Positions 25,378-33,752 of a stretch of DNA of 39,443 nucleotides are shown here, piece after piece. Numbering within the stretch: the first letter of the stretch is position 1; every line of letters starts with the position of its first letter. The position numbers and the translations under genes were made by a program. This stretch comes from Spirochaetales bacterium Spiro_05. GTDB lineage: Bacteria > Spirochaetota > Spirochaetia > Sphaerochaetales > Sphaerochaetaceae. The stretch spans positions 1-39,443 of the forward strand of contig LVBG01000008.1 of NCBI GenBank assembly GCA_001603115.1. The letters are read 5' to 3'. The notes beneath the pieces are model-generated. The model ran no database searches. It had not been told where the DNA came from and saw only the letters and a list, made by a program, of their open reading frames with translations.

Positions 25378-26286
25378 ATGGTGCAATCACTCTCCCAAGT
25401 AGGGCTCTTTCTCTTCCTGATCGTGCTGGGCAATAGACTCAAGCGCATCGGCATGTTTCATGCGAAGGAAGCGAAAACGCTCTCCAAAATTGCATTGAAC
25501 GTCACCTTGCCTGCTGCAATCGTTGCGAGCTTCAACACCTTCAGCATGGACTACTCCCTCTTGGTGCTCATCCTCTATGGTATCATCGCAAACCTAGTAC
25601 TGATGACGCTCTCATCCTTCGTCAACAGAAAGCAAAACAACGCAATTCGCTCCTATGCCCTCTTCAACGGATCCACCTATAATGTCGGAAACTTCTCATT
25701 TCCCTTCGTACAGGCTCTCTTCGGCCCCTCTGCCTTGGTGGCATCCTCGCTCTTCGACCTGGGCAACGCCCTGATGACCACCGGCTTCATCTACTCGTTG
25801 GGGTCTTCGATAGCCGGGGGACAGAGACCTTCGGCCAAAGACCTCTCCAAGAAGCTCTTCACCTCGGTCCCGTTCATCGCATACTTGGTGATGATTGCGC
25901 TCTCCTTTGCCTCCATCAAGCTCCCCTCATTCTTGCAGGAGTGGATGCAGGCCATAGGAAAAGCGAACCCGATCATCGCAATGCTGATGGTCGGGTTCAT
26001 GCTCGAAATTCGTTTTGAGCGTAGTTGGATGCGCCATACGCTTCGTCTGTTGTCGATCCGGTACGGGATGGCAATCTTGTTCTCCTACTACTTCTACAGC
26101 TTTACAGCCTTCAGTCCGGTGATCAAGACCGCCCTCATCCTGGCGGTATTCGCCCCGGTCTCCTCCATCTCAGTGGCTTACACCGAGCAGGTTACAGACC
26201 AGGGCAGGCTCTCCTCCTTCACCTCCTCATTGTCGGTGATCATCAGTATCGCCTGTTACGCCTTCCTCGCCCCGCTTCTCGCTTAA
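25378..26286 (+). CDS. AEC-family (auxin efflux carrier-like) permease
   Basis: Integral membrane transporter of 302 residues with about ten hydrophobic helices and the two-repeat AEC plan. The first repeat begins [17 protein letters not shown] and contains the T-L-P-A-A-I-V motif near 42-48. The middle has [10 protein letters not shown], the conserved Asn/Pro crossover of this family. Bacterial AEC proteins carry malonate, malate or similar organic acids (family knowledge); the substrate here is unknown. The start at 25378 is preferred to ATG 25369, because the only ribosome site (AGG, 25366-25368) is correctly spaced for it. Its TAA overlaps the TAA of convergent xylA in the palindrome TTAA. 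Confidence 0.85.
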   Translation: MVQSLSQVGLFLFLIVLGNRLKRIGMFHAKEAKTLSKIALNVTLPAAIVASFNTFSMDYSLLVLILYGIIANLVLMTLSSFVNRKQNNAIRSYALFNGSTYNVGNFSFPFVQALFGPSALVASSLFDLGNALMTTGFIYSLGSSIAGGQRPSAKDLSKKLFTSVPFIAYLVMIALSFASIKLPSFLQEWMQAIGKANPIIAMLMVGFMLEIRFERSWMRHTLRLLSIRYGMAILFSYYFYSFTAFSPVIKTALILAVFAPVSSISVAYTEQVTDQGRLSSFTSSLSVIISIACYAFLAPLLA

Positions 26287-27611
26287 CCGAAGAGATAGGA
26301 GTTGAGCAGATTGTTCAGGTACTCCTGCTTTCCGCTCTTCTTCTCAATCTTTACGGAGCGACCAAGGTCTGCCAACTCAGCGAGGGTCAGTTTTCCATCC
26401 TCAAACTTCTTGCCCTCTCCCTGATCGAAGGAAGCATAACGCTCCTTGACAAAGGAGTCGAACAGTCCGTCGTCAAGAATCTTCTGGGCAACCTCAAGAC
26501 CGAGTGCGAAGGTATCCATACCGCCGATGTGGGCGATGAAGAGATCCTCGAGGTCGGTTGAGTTGCGCCGTCTCTTGGCATCGAAGTTCAAGCCGCCGTT
26601 GCCAAGCCCGCCGTTGCGCAGGATGACCAGCATGGCCTGGGTGGTCTCATACACATTGGTCGGAAACTCATCGGTATCCCAGCCGTTGATGCTGTCGCCC
26701 TGGTTGGCGTCGACACTGCCCAGCATGCCGCGGTCAGCACAGACCTGCAGGTCATGACTGAACGTATGTCCAGCAAGTGTGGCATGGTTGGCTTCAATGT
26801 TGCACTTGAAATCCTTGTCCAGACCAAACTCCTTCAAGAAGCCGATCGTAGTGGCTGCATCATAGTCATACTGGTGCTTGGTCGGTTCCATCGGCTTGGG
26901 CTCGATGAGGTAGGTGCCCTTGAACCCGATGCTCCGTCCATAGTCTCTGGCCATGGCCAAGAAGCGTGCAAGGTGCTCCTGCTCGCGCTTCATATCGGTA
27001 TTGAGCAAGCTCATATAGCCCTCACGACCGCCCCAGAACACATAGTTCTGACCACCAAGCTTCACGTTCACATCCAAACTGTTCTTGATCTGCACCGCAG
27101 CTCTTGCGACTACCTTGAAGTCGGGGTTGGTGGCAGCTCCATTCATGTAGTTGGGATGGCTGAAAACATTGGCGGTATTCCACAGGAGCTTTACGCCGCT
27201 GGCCTTCTGGCGGGAAAGCAGCTCATCGGCAATCTTGTGGTAGGTCTTCTCATACTCGGCCACATCACTGCTGTCCGGAGAAGCATCGATGTCATGGAAG
27301 CAGTAGTATGGGGTTCCCATCTTGGTAAAGAACTCAAATGCGGCATCAGCCTTTGCAATTGCGTTTGCGTAGCGGTCTTCCTTGCGGAAGGGAAAGTCGA
27401 TCGTGGCATTGCCAAACGGATCGGTCCCATCTGCACAGAAGCTGTGCCAGTAAGCGGTGGCAAAGCGAAGATGCTCTTCCATGGTCTTTCCGGCGATCAC
27501 TTTCTTCGCATCATAGTATTTGAATGCCAAGGGATTCTTGCTTCCCTTGCCTTCGAACTGAATTTTCCCGATTCCCTTGAAGTACTCTTGGTCTCCAACA
27601 AAATACTGCAT
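26283..27611 (-). CDS. xylA: Xylose isomerase
   Basis: Cytoplasmic enzyme of 442 residues converting D-xylose to D-xylulose, the first step of xylose use. Length and N-terminus fit the long class II type. Signature regions are visible: the [10 protein letters not shown] motif near 185, [11 protein letters not shown] with the metal-binding Glu and catalytic-region His near 265-275, and the GSVDANQGD metal-site motif near 297. It lies 9 bases after xylB in the same operon, divergent from an AraC-type regulator. The stop codon overlaps the AEC permease stop by 4 bases on the opposite strand. The open frame on the other strand (26754-27974) is a shadow. Confidence 0.97.
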   Translation of the reverse strand: MQYFVGDQEYFKGIGKIQFEGKGSKNPLAFKYYDAKKVIAGKTMEEHLRFATAYWHSFCADGTDPFGNATIDFPFRKEDRYANAIAKADAAFEFFTKMGTPYYCFHDIDASPDSSDVAEYEKTYHKIADELLSRQKASGVKLLWNTANVFSHPNYMNGAATNPDFKVVARAAVQIKNSLDVNVKLGGQNYVFWGGREGYMSLLNTDMKREQEHLARFLAMARDYGRSIGFKGTYLIEPKPMEPTKHQYDYDAATTIGFLKEFGLDKDFKCNIEANHATLAGHTFSHDLQVCADRGMLGSVDANQGDSINGWDTDEFPTNVYETTQAMLVILRNGGLGNGGLNFDAKRRRNSTDLEDLFIAHIGGMDTFALGLEVAQKILDDGLFDSFVKERYASFDQGEGKKFEDGKLTLAELADLGRSVKIEKKSGKQEYLNNLLNSYLFG

Positions 27612-27620
27612 ACAACCCTC

Positions 27621-29099
27621 CTATTTGAACAAAGGCGTCATCGCCTCTACATAGCCTTGATAGCGAGCATAGGCCTGTGCATACTGCACGCCTGCTTCCC
27701 TATCCGGTTCACACGATTTCGACTCATCAAAGAGCACATGCTCCTTGGCAAGATCCACAATCGATCCACCTGCAACAGTCCACAAGGCCTGAAGTGCAGC
27801 ACCGAATGCTGCGCTCTCCGCCACCTTGGGAACAGCCAGAGGCAGTTGCATCACATCACAAGCAATCTGTCTCCAGATTGCACTCTTGGCGCCACCACCG
27901 GTCAGGATGATTCTGCTGGGGACAAAGCCCAACTCCCGGAAAGCGTCAAGTCCACCCTTCATTGCGTAGATTGAGCTCTCCAAGGCAGAACGGGCAATGT
28001 TCTGCACCTTCATGTTGCTCATATCCAGACCTGCGATGACACCCTTGCCATGAGGAAGGTTGGGAACCCGCTCCCCGTTGAAGAAGGGCAACATGGTCAC
28101 CCCCTCACACCCAATGGGAGCCTCAGCGGCCAGTTGGTCGAGCTTCTTCACATCATAGCCGAAGAGCGCTCGAACCGATTCGGTGGTGATCGTACAGTTC
28201 ATCGTGCAAAGCAGGGGAAGATATCCCCCTGTTGATGAGCAGAAAGCTGCCAAACGGCCCTGTCGGTCGGTAATGCAGCTGTCGCTGTACCCGAAGAGAG
28301 TTCCACTGGTTCCCATGCTCATCGTCAGGTCGCCCTTGCCGACACATCCGGTTCCGATGGCACCGGCCATGTTGTCACCGGCACCGCAGGAAACAGGAAT
28401 CCCAACCGGAATCCCAAGCTCCTTGGCTGTGGCTTCACACACCATTCCAGCAGGGTCTCCGGCTTTCACCAAACGAGGAAGGAGGGAGTAGAGGTCACGT
28501 CCCTCATCCACTGCCTCAAGCACTTCCCTGCTCCACTCCTTCTTCTCTACATCGAAGAAAGCGGTGCCGCTTGCATCACCGGCCTCAGCGGTGTATTCAC
28601 CGGTGAGATAGTAGTTGATGTAATCGTGCGGCAGGAGGATGTGCGCGAGCTTGTCGTACGCATCCTTGCGGTGCTGTTTGAGGTGGAGAATCTTGGAAAG
28701 GGTGTAACCGGGAAGAATCTGGTTCCCCAAGAGGGAGAAGACCCTATCTTCACCGCCAAGCTTTTCGGTAAGCTCATCGCACTGTGCCTTCGTCGAGGTG
28801 TCGCACCAGAGTTTGACAGGGGCAAGCACCTCCCCGTCCTTGCCTACCGGAACGAACCCATGCTGCTGTGCAGAGACCCCGATGGCAATGATCGAGGATT
28901 TGATAGTTGGATCTATCTGGGCAAAACAAGAACGGATTGCATCCAGATACCATACGGCTTCTTGCTCACGAGTCCCATCATCCCTACTCTCCATCTCATG
29001 TGAGGCGCTGACGGTCAGTAGGACGGTCTTTGTGGATACATCGTAACAGAGGACCTTCGTGCTCTGCGTACCAGTGTCAATTCCTGCAACAACTTGCAT
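27621..29099 (-). CDS. xylB: Xylulokinase
   Basis: An FGGY-family sugar kinase of 492 residues that phosphorylates D-xylulose to xylulose-5-phosphate for the pentose phosphate pathway. The N-terminal phosphate loop GIDTGTQSTKVLCYD (6-20), the SAQQHGFV substrate motif near 77-84, and the C-terminal ATP loop TGGGAKSAIWRQI near 400-412 are all present. It is the first gene of xylBA. AAAGGAG lies about 10 bases before the ATG, inside the loop of a small dyad (GCTGT and ACAGC, 29105-29124) that could mask it. Length and motifs are normal. Regulation by the divergent AraC-type protein is likely. Confidence 0.96.
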   Translation of the reverse strand: MQVVAGIDTGTQSTKVLCYDVSTKTVLLTVSASHEMESRDDGTREQEAVWYLDAIRSCFAQIDPTIKSSIIAIGVSAQQHGFVPVGKDGEVLAPVKLWCDTSTKAQCDELTEKLGGEDRVFSLLGNQILPGYTLSKILHLKQHRKDAYDKLAHILLPHDYINYYLTGEYTAEAGDASGTAFFDVEKKEWSREVLEAVDEGRDLYSLLPRLVKAGDPAGMVCEATAKELGIPVGIPVSCGAGDNMAGAIGTGCVGKGDLTMSMGTSGTLFGYSDSCITDRQGRLAAFCSSTGGYLPLLCTMNCTITTESVRALFGYDVKKLDQLAAEAPIGCEGVTMLPFFNGERVPNLPHGKGVIAGLDMSNMKVQNIARSALESSIYAMKGGLDAFRELGFVPSRIILTGGGAKSAIWRQIACDVMQLPLAVPKVAESAAFGAALQALWTVAGGSIVDLAKEHVLFDESKSCEPDREAGVQYAQAYARYQGYVEAMTPLFK

Positions 29100-29150
29100 A
29101 CTAGGCTGTCTCCTTTGCTACAGCATCTCCCACAAGAAGGACGATTACCA

Positions 29151-29180
29151 TAGACAAGATTGGGAAAACATATGTATTAT
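29151..29180 (+). promoter_or_regulatory. Putative promoter of the AraC-type regulator
   Basis: TAGACA (29151-29156), 18 bases, then TATTAT (29175-29180) predicts a transcript starting at about 29187, which is the A of the annotated start codon. No Shine-Dalgarno sequence precedes that ATG, so the message may be leaderless. I find no good -35 for xylBA in the same gap, which fits activation by a regulator. Confidence 0.45.
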
Positions 29181-29186
29181 TGACTT

Positions 29187-29978
29187 ATGGAACTATTGGA
29201 CGCAGTTTTCGTCTTTCAGATGCACGAGGAACAGGAGCTTTTGTGGCACCAGCGTGTCCACAGCCATGAAAAGGGGCAGTTTGAACTGCACTACTTTGTC
29301 AGCGGCAGCGGAACCTTCACCAACGCCCACCGACGGTACGCAATCTCTCCGGGATCGCTTTTTGTCACCACCAGTGAAGTAGTGCACAGTATCGAGGCGG
29401 ACAAGGAAGAGAGCCTCACCTACTACGCTACCCTGCTCTTCTGCCCTGAAGAGATTGATCTGGTACGGAGGCTGGAACAGACAAATCCCATCAAGGTTGG
29501 AACAAACTGGCGGTTCTTCTTCGAGGAAGTCCGGGACAAGGGCCTCAGCCAGAACCGGGAACTGCGCATCAGTGCCTGCCATCAGGTATTGGGTTTGCTC
29601 TACAACCTGGCTGCCGGAACCAAGATGGAGGAAGCAAAAGGCGAGAACATACGCTTGGAGAAGGCAATCCGGTACATGCAGCGCCACGTCTTTGACAAGC
29701 TCAGCCTCGATATGATCGCCAACCATGTCCAGCTCGACCCCTCCTACTTTGTCCGTCTCTTCAAGAAGCGGATGAACATCACCCCCATGCAGTACTACTC
29801 AGGTCTTCAGCTGGAAGCCGCCAGGGCCCTGCTCACCAGCACCAACCTCTCGGTCAAGGAGATTGCGGACAAACTGCAGTTCTGTTCTGAGTTTCACTTC
29901 TCCAAACGTTTCAAGCAGTCAACGGGCGCCAGTCCTTCAGCATACCGCAAGACCCACCTTCAGCTCCTCGGTACGTAA
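29187..29978 (+). CDS. AraC-family transcriptional regulator, probably of xylose genes
   Basis: Regulator of 263 residues. The N-terminal part (about 15-120) is a cupin-like sensor domain with an H-x-H-x-x-G-Q-F-E-L-H-Y-F stretch (25-37) and a G-S-L-F-V-T-T motif. The C-terminal 100 residues carry two helix-turn-helix units: L-S-L-D-M-I-A-N-H-V-Q-L-D-P-S-Y-F-V-R-L-F-K near 173-194, then the family signature V-K-E-I-A-D-K-L-Q-F-C-S-E-F-H-F-S-K-R-F near 228-247. It is divergent from xylBA across 87 bases, so control of xylose catabolism by a bound pentose is the natural inference. An alternative start is ATG at 29220, also without a ribosome site. Confidence 0.88.
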   Translation: MELLDAVFVFQMHEEQELLWHQRVHSHEKGQFELHYFVSGSGTFTNAHRRYAISPGSLFVTTSEVVHSIEADKEESLTYYATLLFCPEEIDLVRRLEQTNPIKVGTNWRFFFEEVRDKGLSQNRELRISACHQVLGLLYNLAAGTKMEEAKGENIRLEKAIRYMQRHVFDKLSLDMIANHVQLDPSYFVRLFKKRMNITPMQYYSGLQLEAARALLTSTNLSVKEIADKLQFCSEFHFSKRFKQSTGASPSAYRKTHLQLLGT

Positions 29979-30265
29979 GAAGTCCAGACCACTTCTCCCA
30001 CCGCCCTTACGTCAGAAGTGAGGGCCAACTTCGTTCATGTCTCTTGTCACAACCACAGCTGTGCCATAGGTGCATTTTCTTCCCTTTCTGCAATTGCCAC
30101 TGAATTTGTGTGTTTACCCCCTGTCACAGGTGGGGTTTCCCTTCGGCTAAACCCGTTTACACTTGTGCAATGTGAGAAGTTATAGGTAGATGTTATAGGT
30201 CACTTCTTCGTACATATGACATTCTCTAAGTTCTTTTAATATATAGAATTATTTACTTTTGTGTA
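29979..30265. other. Structured intergenic region after the AraC-type gene
   Basis: These 287 bases hold no gene but many symmetric elements. ACGTAAG (29973-29979) pairs with CTTACGT (30006-30012), enclosing AGAAGT...ACTTCT (29978-29996). A 10-bp palindrome CACAGCTGTG lies at 30054-30063. ACCCC-CTG-TCA-CAG-GTGGGGT (30116-30136) forms a hairpin. Two direct copies of GTTATAGGT (30179-30187 and 30192-30200) lie between AGAAGT (30175) and ACTTCT (30202). The first hairpins may end araC transcription; the later elements lie 66-90 bases upstream of the strong promoter and may be regulator sites. Confidence 0.5.
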
Positions 30266-30294
30266 TTGACATCTTCTCACATCTTCCCTATCAT
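30266..30294 (+). promoter_or_regulatory. Near-consensus promoter of the small secreted-protein gene
   Basis: TTGACA (30266-30271) is a perfect -35, followed after 17 bases by TATCAT (30289-30294). The start is expected near 30301. The short leader holds a GGGT...ACCC dyad and a strong AAAGGAGA ribosome site before ATG 30328. This is the best promoter by sequence in the window. Confidence 0.8.
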
Positions 30295-30327
30295 TTGGGT
30301 ACAAGATCACCCAAAGGAGAGAAGAAG

Positions 30328-30545
30328 ATGAAAAAGTTAGTCACCACAGTTCTTACCGCACTCTTCCTCTCTTTTGCCCTCTTCGCCGCAGGCATGAACG
30401 ACACCGCAGTGGTCCGCCTCCATGCCTACGTACCACCTTCACCGCCGACGAGTTCGGCTTCTCCGTCGCTTCCAACGCCTACAACTTCACCTACAGCGTC
30501 GCAGAAGAGGGAGTGAACAGGACCTTGATCGTGGTCGCCAACTAA
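30328..30545 (+). pseudogene. Small secreted protein, frameshifted
   Basis: The unit starts with a perfect ribosome site and a signal peptide (MKKLVTTVLTALFLSFALFAAG). It reads well through A-V-V-R-L-H-A-Y-V-P, then turns into Pro/Ser/Thr-rich nonsense and stops at 30516 (62 residues). In the -1 frame from about 30440 the sequence T-F-T-A-D-E-F-G-F-S-V-A-S-N-A-Y-N-F-T-Y continues plausibly to ...TLIVVAN and a TAA at 30543-30545. One missing base near 30436-30441 would join the two into a protein of about 72 residues that looks like a small secreted beta-sandwich. There is no slippery heptamer, so programmed shifting is unlikely; a recent mutation or a sequencing error remains. Promoter and terminator are intact. 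Confidence 0.7.
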
Positions 30546-30590
30546 GCTTTGACTTAAGCGCGTCCGGACAGACAAGCTTGCAGACATACC

Positions 30591-30628
30591 GAAGCCAGTA
30601 ATGCGGGAAACATTACTGGCTTCAATTT
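30591..30628 (+). terminator. Rho-independent terminator of the small secreted-protein unit
   Basis: A perfect 13-bp stem (GAAGCCAGTAATG, 30591-30603, with CATTACTGGCTTC, 30611-30623) has a 7-base loop CGGGAAA and is followed by AATTTTG. It ends the small gene 45 bases after its stop. The T run is short and lies on the plus strand only. Confidence 0.85.
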
Positions 30629-30653
30629 TGTGCAGGGAGAGTATGATGTGTTC

Positions 30654-31538
30654 TTATTCGAACACTTCCCCTTCCAAGGGGATGGAGGCCATGGCCCCCG
30701 GTCGGGAGACAGCAAGACCTGCTGCCTTGCTTGCAAACTTCAATGCATCCCGTACGCCAAGTCCCCTGGCAAGTGAAGCAAGATAGTAGCCGATGAAGGT
30801 GTCTCCGGCAGCAGTGGTGTCGACCACCTCGGTATCATAGATGCCTTCGTGGATCCGTTCATCCCCAAAGCCGTACCAGCAACCCTGCTTGCCCACCGTC
30901 AGAAGAATCTGTGTATCGGGATAGGCTTTGACCAAGCTATCGAGAATCTCCGAAAAGGGAGCCTCCTCGCCTAGTGAGGCAAGCGCAGCTCCCTCAATCT
31001 CATTGACAACCAACAAATCAAGCTTGGAAAGAGGGAGCGAGAAGAGAGTTCGATCGAATGGAGCAAGGTTCATGCAGAGGGAGAGCCCCCGCTTCTTTGC
31101 CTCATCGATCAGATAACCGGTATGGACAATCTCATTTTGCAACACCAACATGTCACCCTTGCCGAATGCGCTGAGCGTCTCATCAATCTCCGCTTTGGTG
31201 ATCTCCGTGTTGCCACCGCCGTAGAGCAGGATCGCATTTTGCTTATGCCGGTCAAGCTGGATCAAAGCCTGGCCGGTTGCACCCTCATAGTGACGGATGA
31301 AGGATGTATCCACCCCGTAGCCGGCAAGCATCTCGAGTAAAAAGTCCCCATCACTTCCCACCTTGCCGGCATGAAACACCTCAGCACCTGCCTTCGCCAA
31401 TGCCGCACTCTGATTGGCACCTTTGCCGCCAGCGCTCTTTTTCAGTGAAGAACTCTGTAACGTTTCACCACCCTTGACGATATGGTCGACGGTGAAAACC
31501 AGGTCAATGTTGACCGATCCATAGTTGAGAAACCGCAT
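30654..31538 (-). CDS. rbsK: Ribokinase (PfkB family)
   Basis: Sugar kinase of 294 residues that phosphorylates ribose or a related pentose with ATP. The PfkB signature 1 (S-A-G-G-K-G-A-N-Q-S-A, 35-45) and signature 2 (D-T-T-A-A-G-D-T-F-I-G, 240-250) with catalytic D246 are present. The N-E-I-E-G motif near 179-183 matches ribokinase proper rather than fructokinase. The start at 31538 has AGGAGG 5 bases upstream. It lies 8 bases after the cardiolipin synthase gene and so shares its transcript, an unrelated partner. No ribose transporter is visible here. Deoxyribokinase is a possible alternative. Confidence 0.9.
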   Translation of the reverse strand: MRFLNYGSVNIDLVFTVDHIVKGGETLQSSSLKKSAGGKGANQSAALAKAGAEVFHAGKVGSDGDFLLEMLAGYGVDTSFIRHYEGATGQALIQLDRHKQNAILLYGGGNTEITKAEIDETLSAFGKGDMLVLQNEIVHTGYLIDEAKKRGLSLCMNLAPFDRTLFSLPLSKLDLLVVNEIEGAALASLGEEAPFSEILDSLVKAYPDTQILLTVGKQGCWYGFGDERIHEGIYDTEVVDTTAAGDTFIGYYLASLARGLGVRDALKFASKAAGLAVSRPGAMASIPLEGEVFE

Positions 31539-31546
31539 GAAGCCTC

Positions 31547-33082
31547 CTACATCATGGGAGCTGCCAGTTTGAGCAGCATCCCGGTCATCCGTTTGTACCA
31601 AGGACGTTTTTTCATGAATTCCATATCTATCTCCTTGCTGATATCCAAGGTATGGTCGATATCCTCATACACCTGGCGTATCACCGAAGAACCATAGAAA
31701 ACCACCCCGTTCTCAAAGTGGAGATAGAAAGAGCGATAGTCCATATTGATCGTGCCTATGATGGCCACCCTGTCGTCGCTGACAAACATCTTTGCATGCA
31801 AAAAGCCAGGGGTATACTCGTAGATTCTTACCCCCGCTTCCAGAAGCGGACGATAGTTTTGTCTCGTAACAGCGAAGACATACCACTTGTCCGGCATATG
31901 GGGCGTGATGATTCTCACATCCACCCCACTTTGGGCAGCAATTTTCAGGGCAGTGAGCATCTCATTGTCCAGCACCAGGTAGGGAGTGGTGATCCAGACA
32001 TACTTCTTGGCCATGCTGATGATCTGGATGTAGGCATTCTCCGCCACATTCTCGTTGTCCAACGGGTTGTCTGCAAAGGGTTGGACAAAACCATCGGTCT
32101 GGCATGTGAGTGTCGGTCGATAGAGGGCGAAATTCTCAGCATTTGAGGTGGAGAAGGCCCACAGCTGAAGGAACATCTGCGAAAGACTCCATACCGCATC
32201 ACCTTTGAGCTTGACAGCGGTATCCTTCCAGTGACCGAACTTCAGCAGACGATTTACATACTCGTCGGCTATGTTCATCCCCCCGGTGTACCCGATGTTC
32301 CCGTCGATGACCATCACCTTGCGGTGGTCACGACTGTTGAGCCTGCTGTTGAGGTGCGCCCTCAGGGGATTGAAGGCGACAACCTCAAGACCCAAGGAGC
32401 GCAAGCGACGGTCAAAGTGAGTGGGAAGCCCCAGGATGGACCCCACATCATCATAGAGCAAGCGAATCTGCACTCCCATCTTCCGCTTCTCCAGCAAGAC
32501 ACTGAGCATGGTATCCCAGAGTTCGCCCTCACTGATGATGAAGAACTCCATGAAGATGAAGGACTTTGCCTTCTTGAGTTCGGAAAGCACATCGAGCGCC
32601 CAGCTCTCTCCACTGGGAAAGTACTCCACTTCGGTGTTTCCCCATACCGGATGGCCGCTGATGTTTGCAATATACTGGGCTTGTCTTGCCAAGGTTCTGG
32701 AATAGGAGGAGAGGGCCTGCATGGGCAGCAGCTCGCTGTACATGCCACCTTCCACGCCCTTCTTGTAGAAAATGTTCAACTGCTCGAGTCGCTTCCTCAG
32801 TCGGGCATTGAGCCTCCTGTTTCCGAAAAGCAGGTACAGAAAGCCGCCGTAGACGGGAAAGATCATAAAGATCAGCATCCAGCCAATCTTGTAGGCTGGA
32901 TTGAGGTCGCGCACGACCACCACCAAGGTCATGAGGATGGAGAGAGCTGAAAAGAGCTGTATCCAGAGGGTGTCGTTCTGGGCGAAGGAGAAGATATAGA
33001 CCAGGAAACCAATCTGGAAGGCGATCAGTACCAGGGAGATGAAAAGTCTTCCCGTAAGAAATTTCAGTAATTTTCTCAGCAT
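31547..33082 (-). CDS. cls: Cardiolipin synthase (phospholipase D superfamily)
   Basis: Inner-membrane enzyme of 511 residues that condenses phospholipids into cardiolipin. Two hydrophobic helices at about 12-33 and 40-57 plus a third near 68-86 form the N-terminal membrane part. Both HKD catalytic motifs follow: H253-x-K255 with D260, and H429-x-K431 with D436. The start at 33082 follows GGAGG; the longer open frame lacks a ribosome site. It has its own promoter (33105-33133) and is followed 8 bases later by ribokinase. Size and motif order match the ClsA branch. The specific phospholipid donor is unknown. Confidence 0.94.
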   Translation of the reverse strand: MLRKLLKFLTGRLFISLVLIAFQIGFLVYIFSFAQNDTLWIQLFSALSILMTLVVVVRDLNPAYKIGWMLIFMIFPVYGGFLYLLFGNRRLNARLRKRLEQLNIFYKKGVEGGMYSELLPMQALSSYSRTLARQAQYIANISGHPVWGNTEVEYFPSGESWALDVLSELKKAKSFIFMEFFIISEGELWDTMLSVLLEKRKMGVQIRLLYDDVGSILGLPTHFDRRLRSLGLEVVAFNPLRAHLNSRLNSRDHRKVMVIDGNIGYTGGMNIADEYVNRLLKFGHWKDTAVKLKGDAVWSLSQMFLQLWAFSTSNAENFALYRPTLTCQTDGFVQPFADNPLDNENVAENAYIQIISMAKKYVWITTPYLVLDNEMLTALKIAAQSGVDVRIITPHMPDKWYVFAVTRQNYRPLLEAGVRIYEYTPGFLHAKMFVSDDRVAIIGTINMDYRSFYLHFENGVVFYGSSVIRQVYEDIDHTLDISKEIDMEFMKKRPWYKRMTGMLLKLAAPMM

Positions 33083-33104
33083 GACCACCTCCCCACGAAA
33101 GAAG

Positions 33105-33133
33105 AGTATAGCATCAGAGAAGCCTGATGGCAA
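33105..33133 (-). promoter_or_regulatory. Promoter of cls-rbsK with a dyad in its spacer
   Basis: On the minus strand TTGCCA (33133-33128) and TATACT (33110-33105) are 17 bases apart, with an added TG before the -10. The spacer contains a perfect 6-bp dyad CATCAG-N6-CTGATG (33112-33129), well placed for a repressor that would block polymerase. Confidence 0.7.
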
Positions 33134-33141
33134 AGAGAGGC

Positions 33142-33666
33142 TTACAAACGGGAGAACTCACAGCCACAGTAGTGCTGGCGATAGATTCCCAACTCCTTGG
33201 ACAACGCTACACTCTTTTCAAACCCACCCTTCTTCTTGAAATCCAATGGTTCGAAGCCGGAGAAGGCCTCCCCTACCCGGAAGATGACCTTGCTGTTCTT
33301 GAAACGGCTGACGGTCAGGGTAGTGGTGAAGTGAGCAAAGCCCAGCTGCTTCGCCTTTTCACACGCCTCGCGGAGGTTGTAGGCAAAGCAGAGCTCACAG
33401 CGGCTGCCCCCCTCACGCTCGGTCTCATGCCCTTTCACCGTGTCAAGCCATCCTTGGTGGTCATAGTGCTCCCGAATTACCTTCAGGTTGTACACCTTGG
33501 CAACTTCCAAGAGTGCCTCATACCGCTTATCTGCTTCCTGCTCGGGGAAAATGTTGGAGTTGGAGAAGTAAAGCACAGGGTTCCACCCCTCCTCAAGCAT
33601 ACGCTCAATGCTGGCTGTACTGCAGGGTCCGCAACAGGCATGGACAAGGATATCGTGCTCTTCCAT
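33142..33666 (-). CDS. queH: Epoxyqueuosine reductase QueH
   Basis: Cytoplasmic enzyme of 174 residues (former DUF208) that carries out the last step of queuosine synthesis, reducing epoxyqueuosine in tRNA; it is the non-orthologous alternative to QueG. The cysteine pattern of the family is complete: C11-C12-G-P-C15, C90-x-x-C93, and C167-G-C169, which bind the iron-sulfur cluster and second metal (family knowledge). The ATG at 33666 is a normal family N-terminus. It has no clear ribosome site, and a possible promoter places the transcript start at about the same base. A TTG at 33702 in frame is less likely. No other queuosine gene is in the window. Confidence 0.93.
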   Translation of the reverse strand: MEEHDILVHACCGPCSTASIERMLEEGWNPVLYFSNSNIFPEQEADKRYEALLEVAKVYNLKVIREHYDHQGWLDTVKGHETEREGGSRCELCFAYNLREACEKAKQLGFAHFTTTLTVSRFKNSKVIFRVGEAFSGFEPLDFKKKGGFEKSVALSKELGIYRQHYCGCEFSRL

Positions 33667-33696
33667 ATGCTTACGATACACACAAACCAACCACTC

Positions 33697-33725
33697 TTGC
33701 AACCACTTGTCAATCCTTGTAGAGT
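33697..33725 (+). promoter_or_regulatory. Promoter of the TPR protein
   Basis: TTGCAA (33697-33702) and TAGAGT (33720-33725) are 17 bases apart. Because TTGCAA is its own reverse complement, the same hexamer can serve as -35 for a minus-strand promoter with TATCGT (33678-33673, 18-base spacing) that would drive queH. Confidence 0.45.
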
Positions 33726-33752
33726 ATGAGGGATAGAACGAGGTGTACTGGT

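Noticed and set aside
26754-27974. A plus-strand open frame of 406 residues opposite xylA and xylB
   Set aside because: It spans the junction of two certain genes on the other strand and reads as a Cys/His-rich low-quality protein.
30430-30445. Programmed ribosomal frameshift in the small secreted-protein gene
   Set aside because: The shift needed is -1, but the site has no slippery heptamer and I see no stimulating pseudoknot. A simple base loss is more likely.
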